A stretch of DNA of 64,000 nt from an uncultured Methylocystaceae bacterium (GTDB lineage Bacteria > Pseudomonadota > Alphaproteobacteria > Rhizobiales > Beijerinckiaceae), in assembly GCA_937870755.1 (NCBI GenBank), contig CALMZV010000027.1, positions 62,001 to 126,000 of the forward strand, written 5' to 3'. Below the pieces are notes generated by a model. That model searched no databases. It had not been told where the DNA came from and was given only the letters and a program-made list of their open reading frames with translations. A program made the position numbers and the translations under genes. Positions 54,997 through 63,318 of this stretch are shown here, piece by piece. Position 1 is the first letter of the stretch. Each line of letters begins with the position of its first letter.

Positions 54997-55485
54997 TCAG
55001 GGCAGACGATGGAACGCGCGTGCGGAATAGATCAAAGGCCGGCCCTCATGGGAAAGCGCGTCGGTCGCTTCGCCCACCACGATGGCGTGCGAGCCGAAGC
55101 CGAACTCGGTCGCCAGACGGCAGTCGAAATGCGCCACGGCGCCTTCGAGCATCGGCGCGCCGCTGCCGGCCTTGCGCCACGCGCCTTGGGCGAACCGCGC
55201 CGAACGTGGTTCGCAGTCGCGCGCGAAGATTTCGGCCAGCGCCGCCTGATCCTCGCCCAGCACGTTCACGCAGAACACGCGGTTGAGGCGGATGGCGGCA
55301 AGCGTGTGGCTCGTCAGATGAATGCAGGCGAGCACGGAGGGCGGTTCGAGCGACAGCGACGAAAAGCTCGACACCGTCGCGCCCGAGCGCCCGCCGGGGC
55401 CGTCGGTGGCGATGATGGCGACGCCCGCCGCCGTCCGGCTCATGGCCGCGCGGAACGTGTCGACGAAGGACAGGGATTTTTGCAA
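54997..55485 (-). CDS. Flavin reductase-like FMN-binding protein
   Basis: About 162 residues from a TTG at 55485; the family motif SFVDTFRAAMSRTAAGVAIIAT begins before the first ATG (55443), which would cut it. Typical residues follow: SGATVSSFSSLSLEPPSVL (flavin site), FCVNVLGEDQAALAEIFA and GAVAHFDCRLAT. Such proteins supply reduced flavin to two-component monooxygenases or are themselves FMN reductases. No oxygenase partner lies adjacent. The start codon is uncertain. Confidence 0.82.
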   Translation of the reverse strand: MQKSLSFVDTFRAAMSRTAAGVAIIATDGPGGRSGATVSSFSSLSLEPPSVLACIHLTSHTLAAIRLNRVFCVNVLGEDQAALAEIFARDCEPRSARFAQGAWRKAGSGAPMLEGAVAHFDCRLATEFGFGSHAIVVGEATDALSHEGRPLIYSARAFHRLP

Positions 55486-55674
55486 ATGACCGCGCTTTCG
55501 GGTTTCGGACGGCCAATGTAGCGGCCGCCTGTGCGAATGCGAACCGGCGCGCCGTGCTTTCGCGCGGATTGGTAAAATTCGACACGATGGCGCGCGCCCC
55601 GCCCCTTGCGGCGGCGCGCTGGAACCGGTTCGATGGGCGCAAGGAACGTCGCACAAGATCCCGGAGGAAATTTC

Positions 55675-56460
55675 ATGGCCGACGCCGCCACCCTCGCCCG
55701 CTGGTCCGCCGATCTCGAACGGTTGCTGAAACTGCGCGCCATACCCTTTTCAATGAAGCTCTACGAAAACCGGGCCGATATGGAGGCGGTGCCGCGCATC
55801 CGCCGCCCGGGCGCCGTCCACACGCTGGACCAGATCGTCGCCCAGGCGGCGCGGCTCGGCTGGACGGTCGGCGTCACCGCCGACGATCTGGTCGGCGCGC
55901 AATGTCGCGCGGTGGTGGGCCTGGGCGGCGCCAAGGACGATGCGTGGCGCTCCGGCAAGCAGATGACGGGCGTGTGGTTTTCCACGCCCGAAGACGCCAG
56001 CGCCCATCAGGCGGCGATGCATTGCGTGCCTGACGGCCGTTACGACGCCCTCGCGGTCTCCCCGCTCGCGGCCGGGCGGATCGACAATCCGGACATCGCC
56101 TTATTCTACGCGACGCCGGGCGCGATGATCTATTTCATCAACGGGCTGCAATGGTCCGGCTACAAGCGGTTCGACTGGAGCGTGGTGGGCGAGAGCGCCT
56201 GCGCCGACTCATGGGGGCGCGCGCTCACCCGGCGCGAGCCCTCCCTCTCCATTCCCTGTTTCGCGGAGCGGCGCTACGGCGGCGTGGAGGACGACGAGAT
56301 GCTGATGGCCCTGCCGTGCGAGATGATCGGCAAGGCGATCGCGGGCATGGAAGCGTTGTCGAAGAACGGCTTGCGCTATCCGTTCCCGCAATACGGGGTG
56401 CAGCAGGACGTGCGCGACGGCATGGCCAAATCTTACCCCGACCGGGCGAAACCGGCCTGA
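55675..56460 (+). CDS. DUF169 family protein (COG2043), function unknown
   Basis: A 261-residue protein from ATG 55675 with GGAGGAAATTTC upstream. It carries the family's ordinary features: LKLRAIPFSMKLYEN, a conserved cysteine in GAQCRAVVGL, TGVWFSTPEDA, and a late ALPCEMIGKAIAGMEAL. The family is widespread but unassigned; conserved cysteines have prompted suggestions of metal or cofactor binding. It is divergent from the flavin reductase gene with 189 bp between. I do not assign a function. Confidence 0.8.
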   Translation: MADAATLARWSADLERLLKLRAIPFSMKLYENRADMEAVPRIRRPGAVHTLDQIVAQAARLGWTVGVTADDLVGAQCRAVVGLGGAKDDAWRSGKQMTGVWFSTPEDASAHQAAMHCVPDGRYDALAVSPLAAGRIDNPDIALFYATPGAMIYFINGLQWSGYKRFDWSVVGESACADSWGRALTRREPSLSIPCFAERRYGGVEDDEMLMALPCEMIGKAIAGMEALSKNGLRYPFPQYGVQQDVRDGMAKSYPDRAKPA

Positions 56461-56553
56461 CGCCTTTTTTTCGCCGGATTGGGCGACTCACCTCGCACCA
56501 TCCATGCGGCGGACGGAGATTCCGTGGTGGGGGGCTACGGCGCGATCGACAGA

Positions 56554-57030
56554 GTGAAAATGCCGCTTGCGGCGGGCGCAGTCGCGCTCGTGCTGGTTGC
56601 GGCCGCCGCTTTGCCTGCGCCCGATCCGCCGGCGCCGGCGCAGCCGACCGGCGAAAAATTCGCGCTGCGCATCGCCGGCGAGAGCGGGAGCGGACAGACG
56701 CTCGCGTACTATCCCGAACATCTCGCGGCGCTCGCCAGCATCAAGTCGTTCCAGCCGGCGGCGGACTGGCGTCCGGAGCCGCCACCGGAACTGGCCCCGG
56801 CCGCGGCGCCGAAAACGGCCGCGCAACGCCGTCCCCGGCCCGCCGTCGCGAAGGCTGCGGCGGTTCCCGCCCACGCGCGCACGGTCGTCGCGCGCGCGGC
56901 GCCGGCGCGCGCCACGACGGGCTTCGACCGTTTCGGCGACGACATTCGCAAGGGCGTCGGCGCGGTCGGCGACGGAATAGCCGACATGGGCCGCTCGCTC
57001 GGACGGCTCATTCGCATTTCGAGCCGCTGA
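56554..57030 (+). CDS. Small exported or membrane-anchored hypothetical protein
   Basis: About 158 residues from a GTG at 56554 (or ATG 56560); in-frame starts exist up to 56479. The N-terminus MKMPLAAGAVALVLVAAAALPAP is a signal peptide or single membrane anchor. The centre is rich in Ala, Pro and Arg and probably unstructured, and the C-terminus has a glycine-rich amphipathic stretch (FGDDIRKGVGAVGDGIADMGRSLG). I do not recognise a family. It lies 9 bp before the sorbosone-dehydrogenase-like gene and is probably co-transcribed with it. Confidence 0.55.
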   Translation: MKMPLAAGAVALVLVAAAALPAPDPPAPAQPTGEKFALRIAGESGSGQTLAYYPEHLAALASIKSFQPAADWRPEPPPELAPAAAPKTAAQRRPRPAVAKAAAVPAHARTVVARAAPARATTGFDRFGDDIRKGVGAVGDGIADMGRSLGRLIRISSR

Positions 57031-57039
57031 GAGCCGCGA

Positions 57040-58359
57040 ATGATCGTCATTCGCCGCTGGCCGCTCGTCCTGCACCTCTGCGCATTCGCCTCGCTCGCCG
57101 CCGCGCAGTCCGTCCGCATGGGCGCCGACGCCTACGGCGACTGGCGCACGGACGCCCCCGGCGTGCGTCGGCTGATCCGCCCCTCGGATCTGCCGCCGCC
57201 CGTCGCGCCCCAGGGCTCGGCCAGCCCGCGCGTCGTCCCCCGGCCCGAAGGCGCGCAACCGGCCGCGCCGCCGGGTTTCGCGGTCGAACTCTACGCCAGG
57301 GGATTGTCGGGCCCGCGCACGCTGCGCTTCGCCCCGAACGGCGACCTGTTCGTCGCCGAATCCCGCGCCGACCGCATTTCGCTGCTGCGCCGCAATGCGG
57401 GCGATGCGCCGAATCCGCAGCGCGCCATCGTCGCGAGCGGTCTCGACGGACCTTTCGGCCTCGCCTTTCCGCCGTCCGCGAACTTTCTCTATGTCGCGAC
57501 CGCGACGCGCATTCTGCGTTATCCCTATGCGCCGGCGGGCGCGCCGCTCGGCGCGCCGGAAACGCTGTTCGACAAGATGCCCGGCGGCGGCCACTGGACG
57601 CGCGATCTCGTCTTCTCGCGCGATGGCGCGACGCTCTACGTGTCGGTCGGCTCGCTCTCGAACGCGGGGACCGACATGGGGCCCGCGCCCGCCGACCTTG
57701 CGGCCCACGAGCGCGAACACGGGCGCGGCGCAAGCTGGGGCAATGAACTGGGCCGCGCTTCCGTTTTCGCCTTTGCGCCGGACGGGCGCGTGCGCAGGCC
57801 GTTCGCCAACGGATTGCGCAACTGCGTGGCGATGGCGCTCGCCCCTGCTCGCGACGACCTGTGGTGCGTCGTCAACGAGCGCGACCAGATGGGCGACGAC
57901 CTGCCGCCCGATTACGCCACGCGCGTCGCGCCCGGCGCGTTCTACGGATGGCCGTGGTTCTACATCGGCGCCAACGGCGACCCGCGCCACAAGGGCGCGC
58001 GCCGCGACCTTGCGGGCGAGGCAAGAACGCCCGACGTGCTGATCCAGCCGCATTCCGCGCCGCTCGGCCTCGCGTTTTACGAGGCGCAGCAGTTTCCGCC
58101 CGAATATCGCGGGCACGCCTTCATCGCGCTGCACGGCTCCTGGAACCGGGCCAAACGCACCGGCTACAAGATCGTGCGCGCGCTGTTCGAGAACGGCAGG
58201 CCGACCGGCGTCTACGAGGATTTCGTCACAGGGTTCGTGGCGAGCGATTCCGCCGTATGGGGCCGGCCCGTCTCGGTCGCGGTCGGACCGGATGGCGCGC
58301 TCTATTTCAGCGACGACGGCGGGGACGCCATCTGGCGCGTGCGCTACACGGGCAAGTAA
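57040..58359 (+). CDS. PQQ-dependent sugar dehydrogenase-like (sorbosone/glucose dehydrogenase family) beta-propeller
   Basis: A 439-residue exported protein. The N-terminal PLVLHLCAFASLAAAQ is a signal peptide. The mature part is a six-bladed propeller with FAPNGDLFVAESRADRISLL, GPFGLAFPP, HWTRDLVFSRDGATLYVSVGS, NGLRNCVAMALAP, FYGWPWFYIG and LHGSWNRAKRTGYKI, all typical of soluble PQQ sugar dehydrogenases of the sorbosone type. Activity on a sugar or aldehyde is inferred, since many homologues are untested. No PQQ synthesis genes or cytochrome partner are in view. It converges with the flavoprotein gene after 12 bp. Confidence 0.85.
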   Translation: MIVIRRWPLVLHLCAFASLAAAQSVRMGADAYGDWRTDAPGVRRLIRPSDLPPPVAPQGSASPRVVPRPEGAQPAAPPGFAVELYARGLSGPRTLRFAPNGDLFVAESRADRISLLRRNAGDAPNPQRAIVASGLDGPFGLAFPPSANFLYVATATRILRYPYAPAGAPLGAPETLFDKMPGGGHWTRDLVFSRDGATLYVSVGSLSNAGTDMGPAPADLAAHEREHGRGASWGNELGRASVFAFAPDGRVRRPFANGLRNCVAMALAPARDDLWCVVNERDQMGDDLPPDYATRVAPGAFYGWPWFYIGANGDPRHKGARRDLAGEARTPDVLIQPHSAPLGLAFYEAQQFPPEYRGHAFIALHGSWNRAKRTGYKIVRALFENGRPTGVYEDFVTGFVASDSAVWGRPVSVAVGPDGALYFSDDGGDAIWRVRYTGK

Positions 58360-58371
58360 ACAGGCAAGCGA

Positions 58372-59607
58372 TCATTTCCCCATCGCGCGCGCCTTGAGGT
58401 CGAACGACGGATCCGCGGCCTCCTGCGGCGAAAGGTTCGGCTGGTCCGCCGCCAGCAGCCGTCGCGCCACCATGTGATCGGCCGGCCTGTTGACGCTTTC
58501 CACGCAGCGCAGCCGACCGGCCGCGAAACAGAACACCGAGAACGCGCCCCCCTCCGGATCGCCGCGCGTAACGAACGCGTCGCAGCCGTCCGCAAGCCCC
58601 GCGATCTGCAGTTTGAGCGGTCCCTGATCCGACCAGAACCACGGCACGGCGTCGTAATGCGCCGGCTTGCCGGTCAGCTTCTTCGCCACCACGCGCGCCT
58701 GGTCGAGCGCGTTCTGCACGCTTTCCAGACGAATGCGCCGGCCGGCGAACGCATTGGGATGCATCGTCAGATCGCCGATGGCGGATATGTTCTCGTCCGA
58801 GGTCGTCATCGCCGCATCGGTGAGAACGCCGTTGGCCACCGCCAGCCCGCCCTGCGAAGCCAGCCGCTGCTTCGGCAGGATGCCGATGCCGACCAGCACC
58901 AGATCGGCCGGCAGCCTGCGCCCGTCGGCGAGCGCAACGGCGTTGACGCGACCGTCGGCGCCCTCGATGGCCGCCACGCCGACGCCCAGATGCAGCCGGA
59001 CGCCGCTCGCCAGATGGCGCGCAGCGTAGAAATCCGAAATCGGCGCGGACACGGCTCGACCCATCACGCGCGGCGTGAACTCCACCACGTCCACCTCGGC
59101 GCCTTTCGCGCGCGCGGTCGCGGCGAATTCCAGACCGATGAAGCCGGCGCCGATGACGACGATCTGTTTCGCCGCCTCCATGCGCGGCTTGAGCGCCTGC
59201 GCGTCGGCCAGATCGCGCAGCGTCAGCACGCCGCCGAGTTCCGAGCCCGAGAACGACGCCGGCCGCGCCATCGCGCCCATCGCCAGAACGAGGTGCGAAT
59301 AGGTCAGGCTCGACCCGGATTCGAGCGCCACGCGCCGCGCGGCGCGGTCGAGCGTCGCGACTTTCTCGCCTGACAAGAGTTCGACCCGCTGGTCCTTGTA
59401 AAAAGCCGGCCCGCGCAAAATGAGCGACTCCGCCGTCGCCTCCCCTTTGAGATAGGCCTTCGAGAGCGGCGGGCGCTGATAGGGCGCGGCGGCTTCGGCC
59501 GAAACGAGAACGATGCGCCCCTCGTATCCGTCCTCGCGCAGAAAGGCGGCGGCGTTCACGCCCGCGTGTCCCGCGCCCACGATGACGACAGGGTCTTGCG
59601 CGCTCAT
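58372..59607 (-). CDS. Ferredoxin/rubredoxin-NAD(+) reductase-like FAD oxidoreductase
   Basis: A 411-residue flavoprotein; GGGAGA precedes ATG 59607. VIVGAGHAGVNAAAFLRE is the FAD dinucleotide loop, IVVIGAGFIGLEFAA the NAD loop, and ISAIGDLTMHPN the second FAD-contact motif. APYQRPPLSKAYLKG and the C-terminal VPWFWSDQGPLKLQIAG mark the class that reduces ferredoxins of dioxygenases or cytochrome P450 systems. No ferredoxin or oxygenase gene is adjacent, so the partner is unknown. It is divergent from the membrane-protein gene across a tandem-repeat region. Confidence 0.92.
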   Translation of the reverse strand: MSAQDPVVIVGAGHAGVNAAAFLREDGYEGRIVLVSAEAAAPYQRPPLSKAYLKGEATAESLILRGPAFYKDQRVELLSGEKVATLDRAARRVALESGSSLTYSHLVLAMGAMARPASFSGSELGGVLTLRDLADAQALKPRMEAAKQIVVIGAGFIGLEFAATARAKGAEVDVVEFTPRVMGRAVSAPISDFYAARHLASGVRLHLGVGVAAIEGADGRVNAVALADGRRLPADLVLVGIGILPKQRLASQGGLAVANGVLTDAAMTTSDENISAIGDLTMHPNAFAGRRIRLESVQNALDQARVVAKKLTGKPAHYDAVPWFWSDQGPLKLQIAGLADGCDAFVTRGDPEGGAFSVFCFAAGRLRCVESVNRPADHMVARRLLAADQPNLSPQEAADPSFDLKARAMGK

Positions 59608-59678
59608 GACGATCTCCCGGCTGCAACACGCGATGGCGCGCGTCCGTCATCTAAACCATTCTCGCGCGCGGGTGCAGG

Positions 59679-59783
59679 GGGGCGCCGCGCCGCATGCGCG
59701 CGCCAGGACCTTGGGGGCGCCGCGCCGCATGCGCGCGCCAGAACCTTGGGGGCGCCGCGCCGCATGCGCGCGCCAGGACCTTG
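59679..59783. repeat. Three tandem 35-bp repeats in a divergent promoter region
   Basis: Three head-to-tail copies of a 35-bp unit start at 59679, 59714 and 59749. The unit opens with GGGGCGCCGCGCCGCATGCG and closes with CCAGGACCTTG; the middle copy differs by one base (CCAGAACCTTG). They lie between the flavoprotein and the membrane-protein genes. There are no spacers, so this is not CRISPR. Each copy carries a GCATGC that can look like a start codon. Confidence 0.93.
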
Positions 59784-59852
59784 CCTCGCGCGACCCCGCC
59801 TTCCATAACCGCCACGACCGGCCGCGCGCCGGGCGGCGGCGCGGGGCTGCAC

Positions 59853-60644
59853 TTGGATTCATTCTGGCTTCTGCTCGGCCTGAAAATGGCGATCACGGCT
59901 GCGACCGTGGTGGCGGCCTCCAAATTCGTCGAGCGCGCCGGCCCGTTTCTCGGCGCGATGGTGGCGACGCTGCCGGTCTCGGCCGGCCCCGCCTACATTT
60001 TCCTCGCGGCCGAACACGGCGCGGCCTTTGTCGAGAAAGGCAGCGTGGCGAGTTTGGCCGCCAACGCCGCCATCTTTCTCTATATCGCCCTCTACACACG
60101 GCTCGCACAGCGCTGCGGCCTGGCCGTTTCGGTCGGCGCGCCGCTCGTGCTGTGGACCGGCGCGGCCGCGCTCATCGTGAACGTCGACTGGACATTCGCC
60201 GGCGCACTCGCGTTCAACGTCGGCGCGTTCGCCATTTCCTTCCTCGCCACGCGGCCCTTTCGCGCGCGCGCCGTGCCGCCGCCGCCGCGCGGCCGCTGGT
60301 GGGACGTGCCGTTCCGCGCGCTGCTGGTCGCAGCGCTCGTTGGCGCGGTCGTCATGCTCGGGCGCGCCTTCGGCCCGCAGGCGGCGGGCGTGGCGGCCTA
60401 TGCGCCGGTGGTGATGGTCTCGCTCGGCCTCATTCTCCAGCCGCGCATCGGCGGCGGCGGCGCAGCCGCCGTGCTTTCGCATGCGCTCGTCGGCCTCGTC
60501 GGTTTCGGCGCGGCGACCGCCATGTTGCATTTGACGGTCGTCCCGCTCGGCGCCGTCGCATCGCTGTCGCTGGCGCTCGCCGTTTCGGTCGGCTGGAACC
60601 TCGGCCTCGTGCTGTGGCGCAGGCGCATGGCGCGCGAGGGGTAG
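59853..60644 (+). CDS. Integral membrane protein of unknown function (GlpM-like features)
   Basis: About 263 residues from a TTG at 59853, chosen because the first membrane segment (FWLLLGLKMAITAATVVAASKF) starts there; an ATG at 59886 would cut it, and an ATG at 59694 would add a low-complexity tail encoded by the tandem repeats. Eight or so hydrophobic segments follow. GPFLGAMVATLPVSAGPAYIFLAAEHG resembles the GPxxG...TxPxxAG pattern of GlpM-type and related small membrane proteins. It lies 58 bp before the enamidase gene on the same strand and could be a transporter for that pathway, which is inference. Confidence 0.68.
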   Translation: MDSFWLLLGLKMAITAATVVAASKFVERAGPFLGAMVATLPVSAGPAYIFLAAEHGAAFVEKGSVASLAANAAIFLYIALYTRLAQRCGLAVSVGAPLVLWTGAAALIVNVDWTFAGALAFNVGAFAISFLATRPFRARAVPPPPRGRWWDVPFRALLVAALVGAVVMLGRAFGPQAAGVAAYAPVVMVSLGLILQPRIGGGGAAAVLSHALVGLVGFGAATAMLHLTVVPLGAVASLSLALAVSVGWNLGLVLWRRRMAREG

Positions 60645-60652
60645 CAAGCGTG

Positions 60653-60676
60653 CGCGGAAACGTGCAGACTTCCGCG
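60653..60676. promoter_or_regulatory. Inverted repeat upstream of the enamidase gene
   Basis: CGCGGAA (60653-60659) and TTCCGCG (60670-60676) are perfect inverted half-sites with a 10-bp gap, ending 26 bp before the enamidase ATG. It could be a regulator site or an RNA hairpin in the membrane protein-enamidase message. It does not resemble the MarR-type site at 62414. Confidence 0.35.
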
Positions 60677-60702
60677 AAACGACTGTCGATGGAGACCGCG
60701 CG

Positions 60703-61896
60703 ATGGCGCACGATCAGGCGGCGGACGCAGCCGGCAAACTGGTTATTCGCAACATCGGCCTCATGCTGTCGGGCGCGCTCGAGCAGCCGATCCTCGATGC
60801 CGATGCGATCGTCGCGGTCGACGGCAGGATCGTCGGCGTCGGCCGACTGAAGGACCTCGATACGCAAGGCGCAACGACCGTCGTCGACGCCAACGGCGCC
60901 GCGCTGGCGCCGGGCCTGATCGACAGCCACGTGCATCCTGTCGCAGGCGACTGGACGCCCCGCCAGAGCCAGCTCAACTGGATCGACAGTTCCATGCACG
61001 GCGGCGTGACGACCATGATCTCGGCCGGCGAGGTGCACACGCCCGGCCGCGCGCGCGACATCGTGGGACTGAAGGCGCTCGCCATCTCCGCCCAGCGCAT
61101 GTACGCGAACTTTCACCCCGGCGGCGTGAAACTGCACGCCGGCGCGCCCGTCATCGAACACGGGATGGAGGAAAGCGATTTCGCCGAACTCGCCTCGGCC
61201 GGCGTCAGGCTGCTCGGCGAAATCGGCCTTGGCGGCGTGAAGGACGGACCGACGGGCCGCAGGATGGTGGAGTGGGCCCGCAAATACGGCATCCAGAGCA
61301 CCATCCACACCGGCGGGCCCTCCATTCCCGGTTCGGGCCTGATCGACAAGGACGTCGTGCTCGAATGCGATGCGGACGTCGTCGGCCACATCAACGGCGG
61401 CCATACCGCGCTGCCCGACGATCAGATCCGCTGCATCTGCGAAGGCTGCAAGCGCGGACTGGAGCTGGTCCACAACGGCAACGAACGCTCCGCCCTCTAC
61501 ACGCTGCGCACCGCGCGCGAGATGAACGAGCTGCATCGCGTGATACTCGGCACGGACGGACCGGCCGGCTCCGGCGTGCAACCGCTCGGCATATTGCGCA
61601 TGGTGTCGATGCTCTCCTCGCTCGGCGACGTGCCAGCCGAAATCGCCTTCTGTTTCGCAACGGGCAACACGGCGCGCATGCGCAATCTCGATTGCGGATT
61701 GATCGAGGTCGGGCGCACGGCCGATTTTGTGCTGATGGACAAGGCGCAGCACTCGCCGGCGAATTCATTGCTGGAGAGCGTGCGGCTCGGCGATCTGCCC
61801 GGCGTCGGCATGGTGGTGATCGACGGGCGCGTAACCGCCGGGCGCAGCCGCAACACGCCGCCGGCGACGCGCATTCCCGAGATCGTCGCGCGCTGA
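60703..61896 (+). CDS. Enamidase (6-oxo-1,4,5,6-tetrahydronicotinate amidohydrolase)
   Basis: A 397-residue amidohydrolase; GGAGA precedes ATG 60703. Known enamidase of Eubacterium barkeri hydrolyses the ring of tetrahydro-6-oxonicotinate to 2-formylglutarate. The match to what I recall of that protein runs along the whole length: RNIGLMLSG, GLIDSHVHPVAGDWTPRQ with the HxH metal ligands, HGGVTTMISAGE, PGGVKLHAGAPV, GEIGLGGVKD, HTGGPSIPGSG, VGHINGGHTAL, LGTDGPAGSGVQPLGILR, ATGNTARM and the closing SRNTPPA. The metal-binding histidines and the late aspartate are all present. It converges with a MarR regulator, behind which lies a Mo-hydroxylase operon, the enzyme type that starts nicotinate breakdown. 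Confidence 0.9.
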   Translation: MAHDQAADAAGKLVIRNIGLMLSGALEQPILDADAIVAVDGRIVGVGRLKDLDTQGATTVVDANGAALAPGLIDSHVHPVAGDWTPRQSQLNWIDSSMHGGVTTMISAGEVHTPGRARDIVGLKALAISAQRMYANFHPGGVKLHAGAPVIEHGMEESDFAELASAGVRLLGEIGLGGVKDGPTGRRMVEWARKYGIQSTIHTGGPSIPGSGLIDKDVVLECDADVVGHINGGHTALPDDQIRCICEGCKRGLELVHNGNERSALYTLRTAREMNELHRVILGTDGPAGSGVQPLGILRMVSMLSSLGDVPAEIAFCFATGNTARMRNLDCGLIEVGRTADFVLMDKAQHSPANSLLESVRLGDLPGVGMVVIDGRVTAGRSRNTPPATRIPEIVAR

Positions 61897-62346
61897 CTAT
61901 TTGATCTTCGCCAGCAGCCGCAGCAGTTGCGCGCGCTCGGCGGCGTCCAGTGGCTGCAACGTTTCCTCGGTGATCTGGCGCGCGCGCGCGAGCGCCTGCC
62001 CGACGAAGGCGTCGCCCGCCTCCGTCAGCGCGATGGCGCGGCGGCGTTGATCACGCGCATCCGGCCGCGCTTGCGCCAGGCCGCGCGCGATCAGCCGGTC
62101 GACCACGCCCTTGATGGTGGCCGCGTCCATCGCCGTGCGGCGCCCGAGCAGGTTTTGCGAACAGGGGCCCAGTTCCGACAGCCGCGCGAGCGCCGCCCAT
62201 TGCGTGGGGGTCACCTCGTCCGGCATCAGGCGCGCGAAGATCGCGGTGTGGCGCTGCGTCGCCTCGCGCAGCAGAAAGCCGACCTGACGCTCGAGCGCAT
62301 AATCGCCCTGCTGCGTTGCGACTGTGAGGTGTCGGGCCTTGTTCAT
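61897..62346 (-). CDS. MarR-family transcriptional regulator
   Basis: A 149-residue winged-helix protein from ATG 62346 with AGGAAG upstream. DEVTPTQWAALARLSELGPCSQNLLGRRTAMDAATIKGVVDRLIARGLA is the DNA-binding domain, RPDARDQRRRAIALTEAG the wing, and helices at both ends dimerise. Its stop abuts the enamidase stop, and it is divergent from the Mo-hydroxylase operon. A palindromic site overlapping that operon's -10 box is its probable target, so it likely controls the pathway in response to the heterocyclic substrate or an intermediate. Confidence 0.93.
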   Translation of the reverse strand: MNKARHLTVATQQGDYALERQVGFLLREATQRHTAIFARLMPDEVTPTQWAALARLSELGPCSQNLLGRRTAMDAATIKGVVDRLIARGLAQARPDARDQRRRAIALTEAGDAFVGQALARARQITEETLQPLDAAERAQLLRLLAKIK

Positions 62347-62386
62347 TCCGCGCTTCCTGCCGCCATCGTCGGCCCGCGCGCGATTC

Positions 62387-62416
62387 TTGACAAGCGGGCG
62401 CCGCGCGCCGACTATT
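62387..62416 (+). promoter_or_regulatory. Sigma-70-type promoter of the Mo-hydroxylase operon
   Basis: TTGACA (62387-62392) is a consensus -35 box; after 18 bp ACTATT (62411-62416) is a plausible -10. A transcript would begin about 50 bases before the ATG at 62476. The -10 is overlapped by the palindrome at 62414, a standard arrangement for repression. Confidence 0.62.
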
Positions 62417-62431
62417 TGTATACGAACAAAT
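62414..62431. promoter_or_regulatory. Probable MarR operator
   Basis: ATTTGT and ACAAAT are perfect inverted half-sites in ATTTGTATACGAACAAAT, an AT-rich island in GC-rich DNA. Size and layout fit MarR-type operators. It lies 67 bp from the marR start and overlaps the -10 box of the divergent hydroxylase operon. Confidence 0.7.
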
Positions 62432-62475
62432 CGCGTGCGTCCGCCGACCGCGCGAGGCCGGCCGGAACGACGCGC

Positions 62476-63318
62476 ATGGCTCTGTTGCATCGACCGCGCG
62501 CCCTGAACGAGGCGCTGGCGCATCTGGCCGAAGACGGCGTGCGCGCCATCGCCGGCGGCACCGATATATTTCCCGCGCTCGTCGACCGGCCTTCCCCGCG
62601 CGCGTTCGTCGATCTGTCGGCTCTGCCGGAACTGCGCGGCGTGAGTTGCGAGGCGCAGCACATACGCATTGGCGCAGCCACGCGCTGGAGCGAAATTGCG
62701 CGCGCCGACTTGCCGCCCGCCCTGCGCATGCTGCAACAGGCCGCACGCGAAATCGGCGCGCGGCAGATTCAAAATCGCGCCACGCTCGGCGGCAATCTCT
62801 GCAACGCCTCGCCCGCAGCAGATGGCGCGCCGCCGCTGCTTGCGCTCGACTCCCGCGTGGAGATTGCGTCGACCTCAGGCGTGCGCTCGATGCCGCTTGC
62901 AGACTTTCTTCTCGGCAACCGCCGCACCGCGCGCGGCCCCGGCGAGATCATGACCGCAATCCTCGTTCCGCGTGCATTCGAACGCGCCGGTTCTGCGTTT
63001 CTGAAAATTGGCGCGCGGCGCTATCTCGTCATTTCGATCGTCATGGTCGCCGCGCTCGTGGAGGCCGACGACGCCCGCCGCATACGAACCGCGCGCATCG
63101 CTGTTGGCGCGGCTTCGGCGGTCGCGCAACGCCTGCGCGCGCTCGAACGCAAGCTTGTCGGCGCCGCGCTCGATGCGGATTTCGGCGCGCTGTTCGAGGA
63201 CGGCCATTTTGCGACGCTGGCGCCGATCGACGATGTGCGCGCGACAGCCGCCTACCGGCGGGAGGCCGCCCGCGCCTGCGTGGCGCGCGCTCTGGCCGAG
63301 GCCGCGAGCCGCGCATGA
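62476..63318 (+). CDS. Molybdenum hydroxylase FAD-binding subunit (CoxM/XdhB type)
   Basis: A 280-residue flavin subunit of a xanthine-oxidase-family enzyme. RAIAGGTDIFPAL near residue 26 and RATLGGNLCNASPAADGAPPLLAL near residue 100 are the two FAD pyrophosphate motifs. GPGEIMTAILVP and RRYLVISIVMVAALVE further on are usual for the family. It passes electrons from the iron-sulfur clusters to the final acceptor. Its stop overlaps the ATG of the next subunit (ATGA). It is first in an operon driven by the MarR-controlled promoter. Confidence 0.92.
   Translation: MALLHRPRALNEALAHLAEDGVRAIAGGTDIFPALVDRPSPRAFVDLSALPELRGVSCEAQHIRIGAATRWSEIARADLPPALRMLQQAAREIGARQIQNRATLGGNLCNASPAADGAPPLLALDSRVEIASTSGVRSMPLADFLLGNRRTARGPGEIMTAILVPRAFERAGSAFLKIGARRYLVISIVMVAALVEADDARRIRTARIAVGAASAVAQRLRALERKLVGAALDADFGALFEDGHFATLAPIDDVRATAAYRREAARACVARALAEAASRA

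Noticed and set aside
59679-59783. CRISPR-like array
   Set aside because: The three copies are directly adjacent with no spacers, and no cas genes are present.
59694-59852. ATG start for the membrane protein inside the tandem repeats
   Set aside because: It would add a low-complexity Arg/Ala tail made only of repeat sequence before the first membrane helix, with no ribosome site.
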